From NCBI RefSeq assembly GCF_900103265.1, contig NZ_FMWX01000001.1, forward strand, positions 248,001 through 312,000: a stretch of DNA of 64,000 bases. Direction: 5' to 3'. This DNA comes from Sphingomonas sp. NFR15. Its GTDB lineage: Bacteria > Pseudomonadota > Alphaproteobacteria > Sphingomonadales > Sphingomonadaceae. Under the pieces are notes generated by a model. The model was not told where the DNA came from, did no database searches, and saw nothing but the letters and a program-made list of their open reading frames with translations. The position numbers and the translations under genes were made by a program. Of the stretch, positions 16,441 through 24,249 are shown piece by piece (the first letter of the stretch is position 1; each line of letters opens with the position of its first letter).

Positions 16441-17019
16441 ATGAAACTGCTTCAGATCGATTCGAGCATCACCGGCGAGAGCTCGGTGTCGCGACCGCTC
16501 ACGGAAAAGGTCGTCGCGAAACTGGTCGCCGCCGATCCGGGCGCCGAGGTCATCAAACGCGATCTCGCCGCCGCGCCGTTGCCGCACCTCGATCTGGCAT
16601 CGTTCCCGGGCGGCGAGGGCGACGCCTCCGCCGCCAGCGAAGCGATCCTCGCGGAATTCCTCGCCGCCGATGTCGTCGTGATCGGCGCGCCGATGTACAA
16701 TTTCACGGTCCCGAGCCAGCTCAAGGCATGGATCGACCGCATCGTCATTCCCGGCCGTACCTTCCGTTATGGCCCCGAGGGCGTGACGGGGCTGGTCGCG
16801 GGCAAGCGCATCATCGTCGTGGTGTCGCGTGGCAACTTCTATGGGCCGGGCGCGCCGGCGGCCGCCTTCGAGCATCTCGAAACATTGCTGGGCGGCCTGT
16901 TCGGCTTTCTGGGCGCGACCACGGAGTTCGTCATCGCGGAAGGGGTGCGGGCCGGCCCGGATCATCTCACCGCCGCGCTCGAAAGCGCGCACCAGGCGAT
17001 CGACCGGCTCGCCGCCTGA
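16441..17019 (+). CDS. azoR: FMN-dependent NADH:quinone reductase / azoreductase
   Basis: The 192-residue flavodoxin-like protein begins MKLLQIDSSITGESSVSR, the FMN phosphate loop of the AzoR/AcpD family. It continues with VVIGAPMYNFTVPSQLKAWI (family signature), FRYGPEG and VVVSRGNFYG. It should reduce quinones and azo compounds by two electrons in the cytoplasm and protect against thiol-reactive electrophiles. The ATG at 16441 matches family N-termini; a frame-extended ATG at 16384 would cover the operator region. It is divergent from an HxlR regulator. Confidence 0.92.
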   Translation: MKLLQIDSSITGESSVSRPLTEKVVAKLVAADPGAEVIKRDLAAAPLPHLDLASFPGGEGDASAASEAILAEFLAADVVVIGAPMYNFTVPSQLKAWIDRIVIPGRTFRYGPEGVTGLVAGKRIIVVVSRGNFYGPGAPAAAFEHLETLLGGLFGFLGATTEFVIAEGVRAGPDHLTAALESAHQAIDRLAA

Positions 17020-17074
17020 TCGTGGGCGCTGGCGGGTGGCGAACGTCACCTGCCGGCGTTTCCCGCCGAGCGGG

Positions 17075-20000
17075 CTACCCGACGAGCGCCAGCCGCGCTT
17101 CCGACGTCTTCAGCACGACGCCGCTGATCCCCGGTAGTCCCTCGATCCGCGTCGCAAGTTCCTGATCGAGCAGGAAGTCACGCCCGAGCAGCAGCCGCGC
17201 GAAGCCGCCCTCGGGCATCGCCGCCTTCGCCCACACCTCACCGCGCGCGCCGCGATGGTCCGCGAGCACGCCGGCGAGCGTCTGCATCGCCGCCGGGGTC
17301 TCGACCGTGAGGTCGAGCATGAAGCGCGCGGCGGTCGCCAGCGAATCGAACCGCTGCAACCGTTTGACCGAGACGCGTGGCGTCTCCTCGCCGGGCCGCC
17401 GGTCGAGCTCCACCGTCAAAAGACCGCACGCACCCTCGCGCGCGGCTTCCTCCAGATCGGCCGCGACGGCATCGTCGAAACAGGTCGCGATGAACTGCCC
17501 GGATGGATCGGAGAGCGTCGCCATCAGATAGCGCCGCCCGCGTGCCGAAGTACGCCAGCGCGCGTCCTCGACCAGCACCGCCATCATCGCGCCGGCGCGC
17601 GATTTGCCGTCGTCGGGGATGTCGAGTTCACCCAGCGTCGCATAGCTGCGCGCGCCGTGCATCCGCGCGAGATGGCCGTGGCGGTCGACCGGGTGTGCCG
17701 AGAAATAGAAGCCGAACGCCTCCTTCTCCGCCTCCATCCGCTCGGCGAGCGGCCAGTGCGCGTTGGGCAGGCGGATTGGCGGCTCGGCGGCATCAACGCC
17801 GCCGAACAGCCCACCCTGCCCGCTCGCGCGCATCGATTGCACACGCGAAGCCGTCGCGAGGATCGTCTCGGCGGCGGCGTGGATGCCGGCGCGATTGGGG
17901 GTGAACGCATCGAACGCGCCCGCGCCGGCCAGCGTCTCCAACTGGCGCTTGTTGAGCAGGCGCGGATCGACGCGGTGCGCGAGATCGTCGAGCGTGGCGA
18001 ACTTGCCATTGGCCTCGCGTTCGGCGACGAGCTTCTCCATCGCCGCCTCGCCGACGCTCTTGAGCGCGCCGAGCGCGTAGCGCACCGCCAGACCGTCTCC
18101 CACGTCCTCGACCGAGAACTCGGCCTCGCTGCGGTTGATGTCGGGCGGCAGGATCGCGACGCCCAGCCGCCGCATATCGTCCACGAAGATGCTCAGCTTG
18201 TCGGTGAGCGCCATGTCGTAGCACATCGAGGCGGCGAAGAATTCGTGCGGATGATGCGCCTTGAGCCACGCCGTCTGATAGGCGAGCAACGCATAGGCCG
18301 CCGCGTGCGACTTGTTGAAGCCGTAGCCGGCGAACTTGTCGATCAAGTCGAACAGCTCGTTCGCCTTGGCGGCGGGGATCTGGTTGTGCTCGGCGCAGCC
18401 CTTCACGAAGATGGCGCGCTGCGCGTCCATCTCCGCCTTGATCTTCTTGCCCATCGCGCGGCGCAGCAGATCGGCGCCCCCCAGCGAATAGCCGGCGAGG
18501 ATCTGCGTCGCCTGCATCACCTGTTCCTGATAGACGAAGATGCCATAAGTCTCGGCGAGGATCGGTTCGAGCAGCGCGTGCGGATATTCGATCGGCTCCT
18601 GACCGTTCTTGCGGCGGCCGAAGCTCGGGATGTTGTCCATCGGCCCGGGCCGGTACAACGAGACGAGCGCGATGATGTCGCCGAAGTTGGACGGCTTCAC
18701 CGCCGCCAGCGTGCGCCGCATCCCTTCCGATTCGAGCTGGAACACGCCGACCGTGTCGCCCTTCTGGAGCAATTTGTAGACGCCCTCGTCATCCCATTCG
18801 AGCGCCGACAGGTCGATCGAAACGCCGCGATCGGCGAGCATCTGCACCGCCTTCTGCAACACCGACAGCGTCTTGAGGCCGAGGAAGTCGAACTTCACGA
18901 GCCCCGCGCCCTCGACATATTTCATGTCGAATTGGGTGACCGGCATGTCCGAGCGCGGATCGCGGTAGAGCGGCACGAGTTCGGCGAGCGGCCGATCGCC
19001 GATCACCACGCCGGCGGCGTGGGTGGAGGAATGGCGGGGCAAGCCTTCCAGCTTCATCGCGAGATCGAGCAGATGCTTGACGCCCGCATCGCCTTTATAC
19101 TCCGCGGCGAGTTCGGAGACGCCGTTGAGCGCGCGGTCGAGCGTCCACGGGTCCGCGGGCAGGTTTGGCACCAGCTTGGCGAGCCGATCGACCTGGCCGT
19201 AGCTCATCTGGAGCACGCGGCCGGTGTCCTTGAGCACCGCGCGCGCCTTGAGCTTCCCGAAGGTGATGATCTGCGCGACCTGATCGCGGCCGTATTTCTC
19301 CTGCACGTAGCGGATCACCTCGCCACGCCGGGTTTCGCAGAAGTCGATGTCGAAGTCGGGCATCGACACGCGTTCCGGGTTGAGGAAGCGCTCGAACAGC
19401 AGCCCGAGCTTGATCGGATCGAGATCGGTGATGGTCAGCGCCCACGCCACCACCGAGCCCGCGCCCGATCCGCGCCCCGGCCCGACCGGAATGTCGTGAT
19501 CCTTAGCCCATTTGATGAAGTCGCCGACGATCAGGAAATAGCCGGGGAAGCCCATCGAGATGATGACGTCGAGCTCGAACTCGAGCCGCTTCGCATAGGT
19601 GTCGCGCAGCGCCGGGTCGGTGATCTTCGCCTTGGCGAGCCGCGCCTCCAGCCCCGCGCGCGAGGTGACCCGCAGCGCCTCCGCCTCGCCCTCGCGGTCG
19701 CCCGCGAGGCTCGGCAGGATCGGCTTGCGATAAGGCGCCGCCACCGCGCACCGCTGCGCGACGACGAGCGTGTTGGCGATCGCCTCGGGCAGATCGGCGA
19801 ACAAGGTCCGCATCTCGTCCGCCGGCTTCATCCAGGCATCGGGCGAGCTGCGCGGGCGATCCTCGCTGGCGAGATACGACGAGCTGGCGATGCACAGCAT
19901 CGCATCATGCGCCTCGACGAAATCGGCCTCGGCGAAACAGCAGGGATTGGTCGCGACCAGCGGCAGATTGCGGTCATAGGCGAGATCGACGAGCGGCGCT

Positions 20001-20557
20001 TCCGCCTTGCCCTCGATCGGATCGAGCCGCCGCGTCAGTTCGATATACAGCCGATCGGGGAACAGCGCCTGCAAGCGATCGGCATAGGCGCGCGCGCGCG
20101 CCGGCTGATCTTCGGCGAACAGCCGCGTGAGCCCCCCTTCCCGCCCGGCGGTGAGCGCGATCAGCCCGTCCGTGTGCTTGGCCAGCGTCTGGAACGACAC
20201 ATGCGGCGCGTGTTCGAGCGGCCGGTCCAGATGCGCCTGCGACACCAGTTCGCACAGGTTGCGATAGCCGGTCTCGTCCTGCGCGTAGAGCGCCAGCCAG
20301 TCGAGCACCGGCTCGACGCCGTCGGGCATGTCGGGCCGGGCCAGCCCGAGCATCGTGCCGATCACCGGCTGCACGCCGGCTTTCCTCGCGGCGTCGGAAT
20401 AGGCCATCGCCGCATAGAGGCCATTGCGATCGGTCAGCGCGGCGGCGGGAAAGCCCAGTTCCTGCGCGCGCTTGGCGATCGCCTTGGGATCGATCGCGCC
20501 GTCGAGCATGGTGAAACACGAGAAGATACGAAGCGGAACGAACGCGGAATGGGCCAT
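17075..20557 (-). CDS. dnaE: DNA polymerase III subunit alpha
   Basis: This 1160-residue replicative polymerase starts with a PHP domain (about residues 1-280), then palm, thumb and fingers. The catalytic aspartates are in PDFDIDF after GPGRGSGAGSVVAW (about residue 355-400). Further conserved blocks are FQLESEGMRRTL, SLYRPGPMDNIPSF, YGIFVYQEQVMQ and GYGFNKSHAAAYALLAYQTA. The PHP start reads FVPLRIFSCFTMLDGA, where both histidines of the usual HLRVHS metal motif are missing, so the PHP domain is probably non-catalytic. The C-terminal OB and tail regions are present. Transcribed alone, with a repeat region upstream. Confidence 0.96.
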   Translation of the reverse strand: MAHSAFVPLRIFSCFTMLDGAIDPKAIAKRAQELGFPAAALTDRNGLYAAMAYSDAARKAGVQPVIGTMLGLARPDMPDGVEPVLDWLALYAQDETGYRNLCELVSQAHLDRPLEHAPHVSFQTLAKHTDGLIALTAGREGGLTRLFAEDQPARARAYADRLQALFPDRLYIELTRRLDPIEGKAEAPLVDLAYDRNLPLVATNPCCFAEADFVEAHDAMLCIASSSYLASEDRPRSSPDAWMKPADEMRTLFADLPEAIANTLVVAQRCAVAAPYRKPILPSLAGDREGEAEALRVTSRAGLEARLAKAKITDPALRDTYAKRLEFELDVIISMGFPGYFLIVGDFIKWAKDHDIPVGPGRGSGAGSVVAWALTITDLDPIKLGLLFERFLNPERVSMPDFDIDFCETRRGEVIRYVQEKYGRDQVAQIITFGKLKARAVLKDTGRVLQMSYGQVDRLAKLVPNLPADPWTLDRALNGVSELAAEYKGDAGVKHLLDLAMKLEGLPRHSSTHAAGVVIGDRPLAELVPLYRDPRSDMPVTQFDMKYVEGAGLVKFDFLGLKTLSVLQKAVQMLADRGVSIDLSALEWDDEGVYKLLQKGDTVGVFQLESEGMRRTLAAVKPSNFGDIIALVSLYRPGPMDNIPSFGRRKNGQEPIEYPHALLEPILAETYGIFVYQEQVMQATQILAGYSLGGADLLRRAMGKKIKAEMDAQRAIFVKGCAEHNQIPAAKANELFDLIDKFAGYGFNKSHAAAYALLAYQTAWLKAHHPHEFFAASMCYDMALTDKLSIFVDDMRRLGVAILPPDINRSEAEFSVEDVGDGLAVRYALGALKSVGEAAMEKLVAEREANGKFATLDDLAHRVDPRLLNKRQLETLAGAGAFDAFTPNRAGIHAAAETILATASRVQSMRASGQGGLFGGVDAAEPPIRLPNAHWPLAERMEAEKEAFGFYFSAHPVDRHGHLARMHGARSYATLGELDIPDDGKSRAGAMMAVLVEDARWRTSARGRRYLMATLSDPSGQFIATCFDDAVAADLEEAAREGACGLLTVELDRRPGEETPRVSVKRLQRFDSLATAARFMLDLTVETPAAMQTLAGVLADHRGARGEVWAKAAMPEGGFARLLLGRDFLLDQELATRIEGLPGISGVVLKTSEARLALVG

Positions 20558-20632
20558 CGCCCGTCTATGCGCGCCTCACGCGATTCGCGAAACCGTCATG
20601 TGGCGGATCGGGCGCATCCGCGGCCCCACGCG

Positions 20633-20753
20633 TCGTGCCAGCGCACGCTGGCATCTCGTCGTGAAGCGCGGAACGCCCGCCAAGCGGGGCGCCGCCCGGA
20701 TCAGGCGGGTCGCGAAAGCGGCGCGAGACCCCAGCGTGCGCTGGGGTGACGAA
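20633..20753. repeat. Family B inverted repeats
   Basis: TGCCAGCGCACGCTGGCA at 20636-20653 and CCCCAGCGTGCGCTGGGG at 20729-20746 are each palindromic, lying between dnaE and gpx. Similar pairs are at 46175-46244 and 47533-47617, and a half copy at 56582-56599. Nothing else is seen in the 200-nt spacer. Confidence 0.8.
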
Positions 20754-20758
20754 CGTCC

Positions 20759-21238
20759 TTACAGCAGCCGCTCGATATCCGCCGCGATCGCCTCGGGCAC
20801 CGTTCTCGGCCCGAAACGCGCGACCGCCTTGCCGCTGCGATCGACGAGGAACTTCGTGAAGTTCCACTTGATCGATTTGGTGCCGAGCAGCCCCGGCGCC
20901 GCCGCCTTCAGCGCGGTGAACAGCGGATCGGCGGCGGGACCGTTCACGTCGATCTTGGCGAAGACCGGGAAGGTCACGTCATAGGTCAGCGAGCAGAAGG
21001 TCGCGATTTCGGCGGCGTCACCCGGCTCCTGCGCGCCGAACTGGTTGCAGGGGAACGCCAGCACCGTGAAGCCGCGCGCGGCGTAGCGCTGATAGAGTTC
21101 CTCCAGCCCCTCATATTGCGGGGTGAAGCCGCATTTCGAGGCGGTGTTCACGATCAACAGCACCTCGCCGGCATAGACCGACAGGTCAGCCCGCGCGCCG
21201 CTCGATGCCGTCACGACGAAATCGGTGATCGCGGTCAT
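20759..21238 (-). CDS. gpx: Glutathione peroxidase family protein
   Basis: The 159-residue protein has a thioredoxin fold with the peroxidatic cysteine in NTASKCGFTPQYEGLEELY, the glutamine motif FPCNQFGAQEPG and WNFTKFLVDRSG. It should reduce hydrogen peroxide or lipid hydroperoxides, in bacteria usually with thioredoxin. It has cysteine, not selenocysteine. The ATG overlaps the upstream acetyltransferase stop as ATGA; it is the last gene of the lolC/E-lolD-GNAT-gpx string. Confidence 0.93.
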   Translation of the reverse strand: MTAITDFVVTASSGARADLSVYAGEVLLIVNTASKCGFTPQYEGLEELYQRYAARGFTVLAFPCNQFGAQEPGDAAEIATFCSLTYDVTFPVFAKIDVNGPAADPLFTALKAAAPGLLGTKSIKWNFTKFLVDRSGKAVARFGPRTVPEAIAADIERLL

Positions 21239-21828
21239 CTCGCATGCCTCGCCAGCAGATATTCCAGGTTCTGGCGCACGCCCGGCCATTCACGGTCGAG
21301 GATCGAATAGACCACCGAATCGCGCAGCCGCCCGTCCGCCATGATCTGATGCCCGCGCAGCACGCCGTCGCGTTTGGCGCCCAGCCGTTCGATCGCCGCC
21401 TGGCTGCGCTTGTTGAGCGTATCCGTGCGGATCTGCACGCACTGGCAGCCGAGCACATCGAAAGCATGGCCCAGCAGCAGCAACTTCGCCTCGGTGTTGA
21501 CGCCGGTCCGCTGGACGGCGGTCGCGTAAAAGGTGCCGCCAATCTCGAGCCGCCGGTGCTTCTCGGCCACGCGCAAATAGCGCGTCGTGCCGACCACCCG
21601 GCCCCCGGCTAGCACCGCGAACGGGATCACCCGGCCATAATCCTGCTCGGCGAAGGTCTCGCCCATGAAGGCATCGACATTCTTGAGCTTGGCGACGCTC
21701 GCGTAGAACAGATCCCACAGCCCATCGGTGCGGGCGACCTCGACCAGCGCCGGGCCGTCATCACGGGTCAGCGGCCGCAGCGTGACGTGCTGGCCCTTGA
21801 GCGTCGGCACCGAGCGCCACAGGCTCAT
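21235..21828 (-). CDS. GNAT family N-acetyltransferase (RimJ/RimL-like)
   Basis: The 197-residue protein begins [19 protein letters not shown] and contains [38 protein letters not shown] and [20 protein letters not shown], the usual blocks of RimJ/RimL-type acetyltransferases that modify N-terminal or small-molecule amines with acetyl-CoA. The substrate cannot be told. Its ends overlap lolD upstream and gpx downstream (ATGA at both). Confidence 0.88.
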   Translation of the reverse strand: MSLWRSVPTLKGQHVTLRPLTRDDGPALVEVARTDGLWDLFYASVAKLKNVDAFMGETFAEQDYGRVIPFAVLAGGRVVGTTRYLRVAEKHRRLEIGGTFYATAVQRTGVNTEAKLLLLGHAFDVLGCQCVQIRTDTLNKRSQAAIERLGAKRDGVLRGHQIMADGRLRDSVVYSILDREWPGVRQNLEYLLARHAR

Positions 21829-22499
21829 CCGAGCGTGCCTTCGTGAAGGCGCACCACGCGGTCCATCTTCTGCGCGAGCCGCTCATTATGCGTCGCGACC
21901 AGCGCCGCCGAGCCTTCGCCGCGCACCAGCCGGAGGAATTCGGCCAGCACGACATCCGCCGTGGCTTCATCGAGATTGCCGGTCGGCTCGTCAGCGAGGA
22001 CGAGCGCCGGCCGATTGGCGAGCGCGCGCGCCACCGCGACACGTTGCTGCTCGCCGCCCGACAATTGGCTGGGCCGGTGCGTCAGCCGGTGGCCGAGCCC
22101 GAGCGCGGTGAGCAGCGCCTCGGCGCGCGCATCGGCGGCGGCGCGGTCGGCGCCGCGGATCATCTGCGGCAGCACGACATTCTCGGCCGCGCTGAAATCG
22201 GGCAGCAAATGGTGGAACTGATAGACGAAACCGAGCGATTCGCGCCGGACGCGCGTGCGCCCGTCCGAATCGAGTTCGGCGGCTTCGGCGCCGGCGATGC
22301 GGATCGATCCTTCGAACCCGCCTTCGAGCAAGCCGACCGCCTGCAACAAGGTCGACTTGCCCGATCCCGATGGGCCGAGCAGCGCGACGATCTCGCCCTG
22401 CCCGACGGTCATTTCGACACCGCGCAGAACGTCGATCCGCACCCCGCCCTGTTCGAAGCTGCGCGCGAGGCCGCTGACGGCGAGAACCGGTTCACTCAT
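21825..22499 (-). CDS. lolD: Lipoprotein-releasing ABC transporter ATPase
   Basis: The 224-residue ABC ATPase has Walker [10 protein letters not shown], the Q-loop region [17 protein letters not shown] (the LolD-like Q-F-H-H-L-L-P pattern), the signature [15 protein letters not shown] and Walker [15 protein letters not shown]. It drives release of outer-membrane lipoproteins from the inner membrane to LolA. The 8-nt overlap with the upstream permease gene supports the pairing. Confidence 0.95.
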   Translation of the reverse strand: MSEPVLAVSGLARSFEQGGVRIDVLRGVEMTVGQGEIVALLGPSGSGKSTLLQAVGLLEGGFEGSIRIAGAEAAELDSDGRTRVRRESLGFVYQFHHLLPDFSAAENVVLPQMIRGADRAAADARAEALLTALGLGHRLTHRPSQLSGGEQQRVAVARALANRPALVLADEPTGNLDEATADVVLAEFLRLVRGEGSAALVATHNERLAQKMDRVVRLHEGTLG

Positions 22500-23742
22500 A
22501 ACGCAACACCTGCACGGGATCGGTACTCGCCGCTTTGAACGCGGGGTACAAGGTGGCGAGGAAGCTGAACACCAGCGCCATCACCGCGATGCCGGTGACC
22601 TCGACCGGATCGGTCTTGGAGGGCAATTCGGTCAGGAAGCGGATCGAGGGATCCCACAGGTTCTGCCCGGTCACCAACTGCACGAAATCGACGATCGACT
22701 GGCGGAAGAACAGGAACACGAACCCCAGCGCCAGACCGGCCACCACGCCGAGCGCACCGATCGTCGTGCCGACCACCATGAAGATCTTCATCAGCCCGAA
22801 CCGCGACGCGCCCATCGTCCTCAGGATCGCGATGTCGCGCGTCTTGGCGCGCACGAGCATGATGAGCGAGGACAGGATGTTGAACACCGCGACGAGGATG
22901 ATGATCGACAGCACCGTGAACATCGCCACCCGCTCGACCGCGAGCGCCTGGAAGAGCTGCGCGTTCATCTGCTGCCAGGTGGTGATGACGGCGCGGCCCG
23001 CGATCTGGTTCTCGACCGGCTTGAGGATCGCGTTGACGCGGTCCGGATTGACCGTGTTGACCTCGATCATGCCGACCGAATCGCCCATCAGCAGCAAGGT
23101 CTGCGCGTCCTCGATCGGCATGATGATGTATTTGATGTCGTAATCGTACACGCCGACTTCGAAGATCGCGCCGACCGTGTAGCTGACTACGCGCGGTACC
23201 GTGCCGAACGGGGTCGATTGCCCGAGCGGGTTGAAGATCGAAATCTGGCTGCCGACCTGCGCGCCCAGCGCCTCGGCGAGCCGGCTGCCGATCGCGACGC
23301 GGCCGCTGCCGGCGGTGATGCTGTCGAGCGACCCCATCACGACCTTGCTGCCGATCGTCGCGTTCGAGCGGATATCCTCCACGCGCATGCCGCGCACCAG
23401 GATGCCCTCGGAGCGGCCCGAATAGGTCACGGCGAGCGGCTGCTCGATCAGCGGCACCGCACTGGTTACGCCCGGCGTCTTGATGGTGATCTTGGCGATA
23501 TTGCGCCAGTCGGGCAGATCGTTGCCGATCCCCTGGATCACGGCATGGCCGTTGAGCCCGACGATCTTGTCGAACAGCTCGGCGCGGAAGCCGTTCATCA
23601 CGCTCATCACGATGATGAGCGCGGCGACGCCGAGCATCACCGCGACCAGGCTGATGCCGGCGACGAGGAAGATGAACGCTTCGCCACGCCCCGGCAGCAA
23701 ATAGCGCTTGGCGATCATGCGTTCGTAACGGGAAAGGATCAT
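22492..23742 (-). CDS. lolC: Lipoprotein-releasing ABC transporter permease (LolC/E type)
   Basis: The 416-residue permease begins [20 protein letters not shown] with a membrane helix and the LolC/E signature [21 protein letters not shown] large periplasmic domain follows (about residues 50-270), then three C-terminal helices ([35 protein letters not shown] and [17 protein letters not shown]). Only one permease gene is present, so LolD probably works with a homodimer of this protein, as in bacteria with LolF. The start at 23742 gives the usual family N-terminus; ATG 23778 is possible. Confidence 0.92.
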   Translation of the reverse strand: MILSRYERMIAKRYLLPGRGEAFIFLVAGISLVAVMLGVAALIIVMSVMNGFRAELFDKIVGLNGHAVIQGIGNDLPDWRNIAKITIKTPGVTSAVPLIEQPLAVTYSGRSEGILVRGMRVEDIRSNATIGSKVVMGSLDSITAGSGRVAIGSRLAEALGAQVGSQISIFNPLGQSTPFGTVPRVVSYTVGAIFEVGVYDYDIKYIIMPIEDAQTLLLMGDSVGMIEVNTVNPDRVNAILKPVENQIAGRAVITTWQQMNAQLFQALAVERVAMFTVLSIIILVAVFNILSSLIMLVRAKTRDIAILRTMGASRFGLMKIFMVVGTTIGALGVVAGLALGFVFLFFRQSIVDFVQLVTGQNLWDPSIRFLTELPSKTDPVEVTGIAVMALVFSFLATLYPAFKAASTDPVQVLRYE

Positions 23743-24249
23743 ATGCGGTGTCTGCCCGGCCCCCGGGAGGTAAGTCATCGCCGCTCTAGGTCGCGCGTGC
23801 GCCGCTGGCAACCTGCATACCCTGTTGCGCATACGCCACAGCCCCGCCGCAATCGCCGCAACCGTGTCACTATAACGGTGACAAAAAGGGGTTGTCGCCC
23901 TAGCAACACAATCACTGAGACACAGGCAATGGCCGTGGTTCGGGGAGAGTTTCCAGTCCCGCCAAAAGGCGTGTGGGCGGAGACGATTTGGGGGCTGACG
24001 AGCGATCGTCACGCAGGCGCTCGGGCTGGAAACGGCCCGGGCGTTTGGCGTTCAGGCAGAGGCGCGCTCGCGCGCCGCTGCGGGCAAAGCTCGCATCGCC
24101 TGAACCGGTCGGCGGGTCGCTTTAGCGAGCCCGACCGACGGCGGCTTTGCCGCCGGCCGCGGCAGCCCCTTCCACCCGCTCGCCAATAAGCAAGCCGATA
24201 TGTCCGCGATATGTCCGGCGGCGGAGCGATGCCCCGCCGCCCCACACCC
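23743..24249. other. Non-coding, highly structured intergenic region (possible small RNA)
   Basis: No gene is supported in these 507 nt. From 23865 a palindrome TGTCAC-N7-GTGACA is followed by nested stems: GTTTCCAG (23949-23956) pairs with CTGGAAAC (24026-24033) and encloses TGACGA-GCGA-TCGTCA (23996-24011). TTCAGGC (24051-24057) pairs with GCCTGAA (24098-24104) and encloses GGCGCGC-TC-GCGCGCC (24061-24076). A long hairpin at about 24107-24138 and GGCGGC-TTT-GCCGCC follow. The last two could terminate the TonB receptor transcript. No known RNA family was recognised. Confidence 0.5.

Noticed and set aside
17255..20749. An antisense open frame of 1164 codons covering all of dnaE
   Set aside because: It mirrors the GC-rich codon pattern of dnaE, is extremely rich in Arg, and resembles no protein family.
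23940..24110. tmRNA, RNase P RNA or SRP RNA in the structured spacer
   Set aside because: No tag codons, no CCA-type acceptor end, no conserved RNase P or SRP core motifs were found.
22255..24189. A 644-codon open frame antisense to lolD and lolC/E
   Set aside because: Composition is typical of the opposite strand of GC-rich genes, with no recognisable domain.
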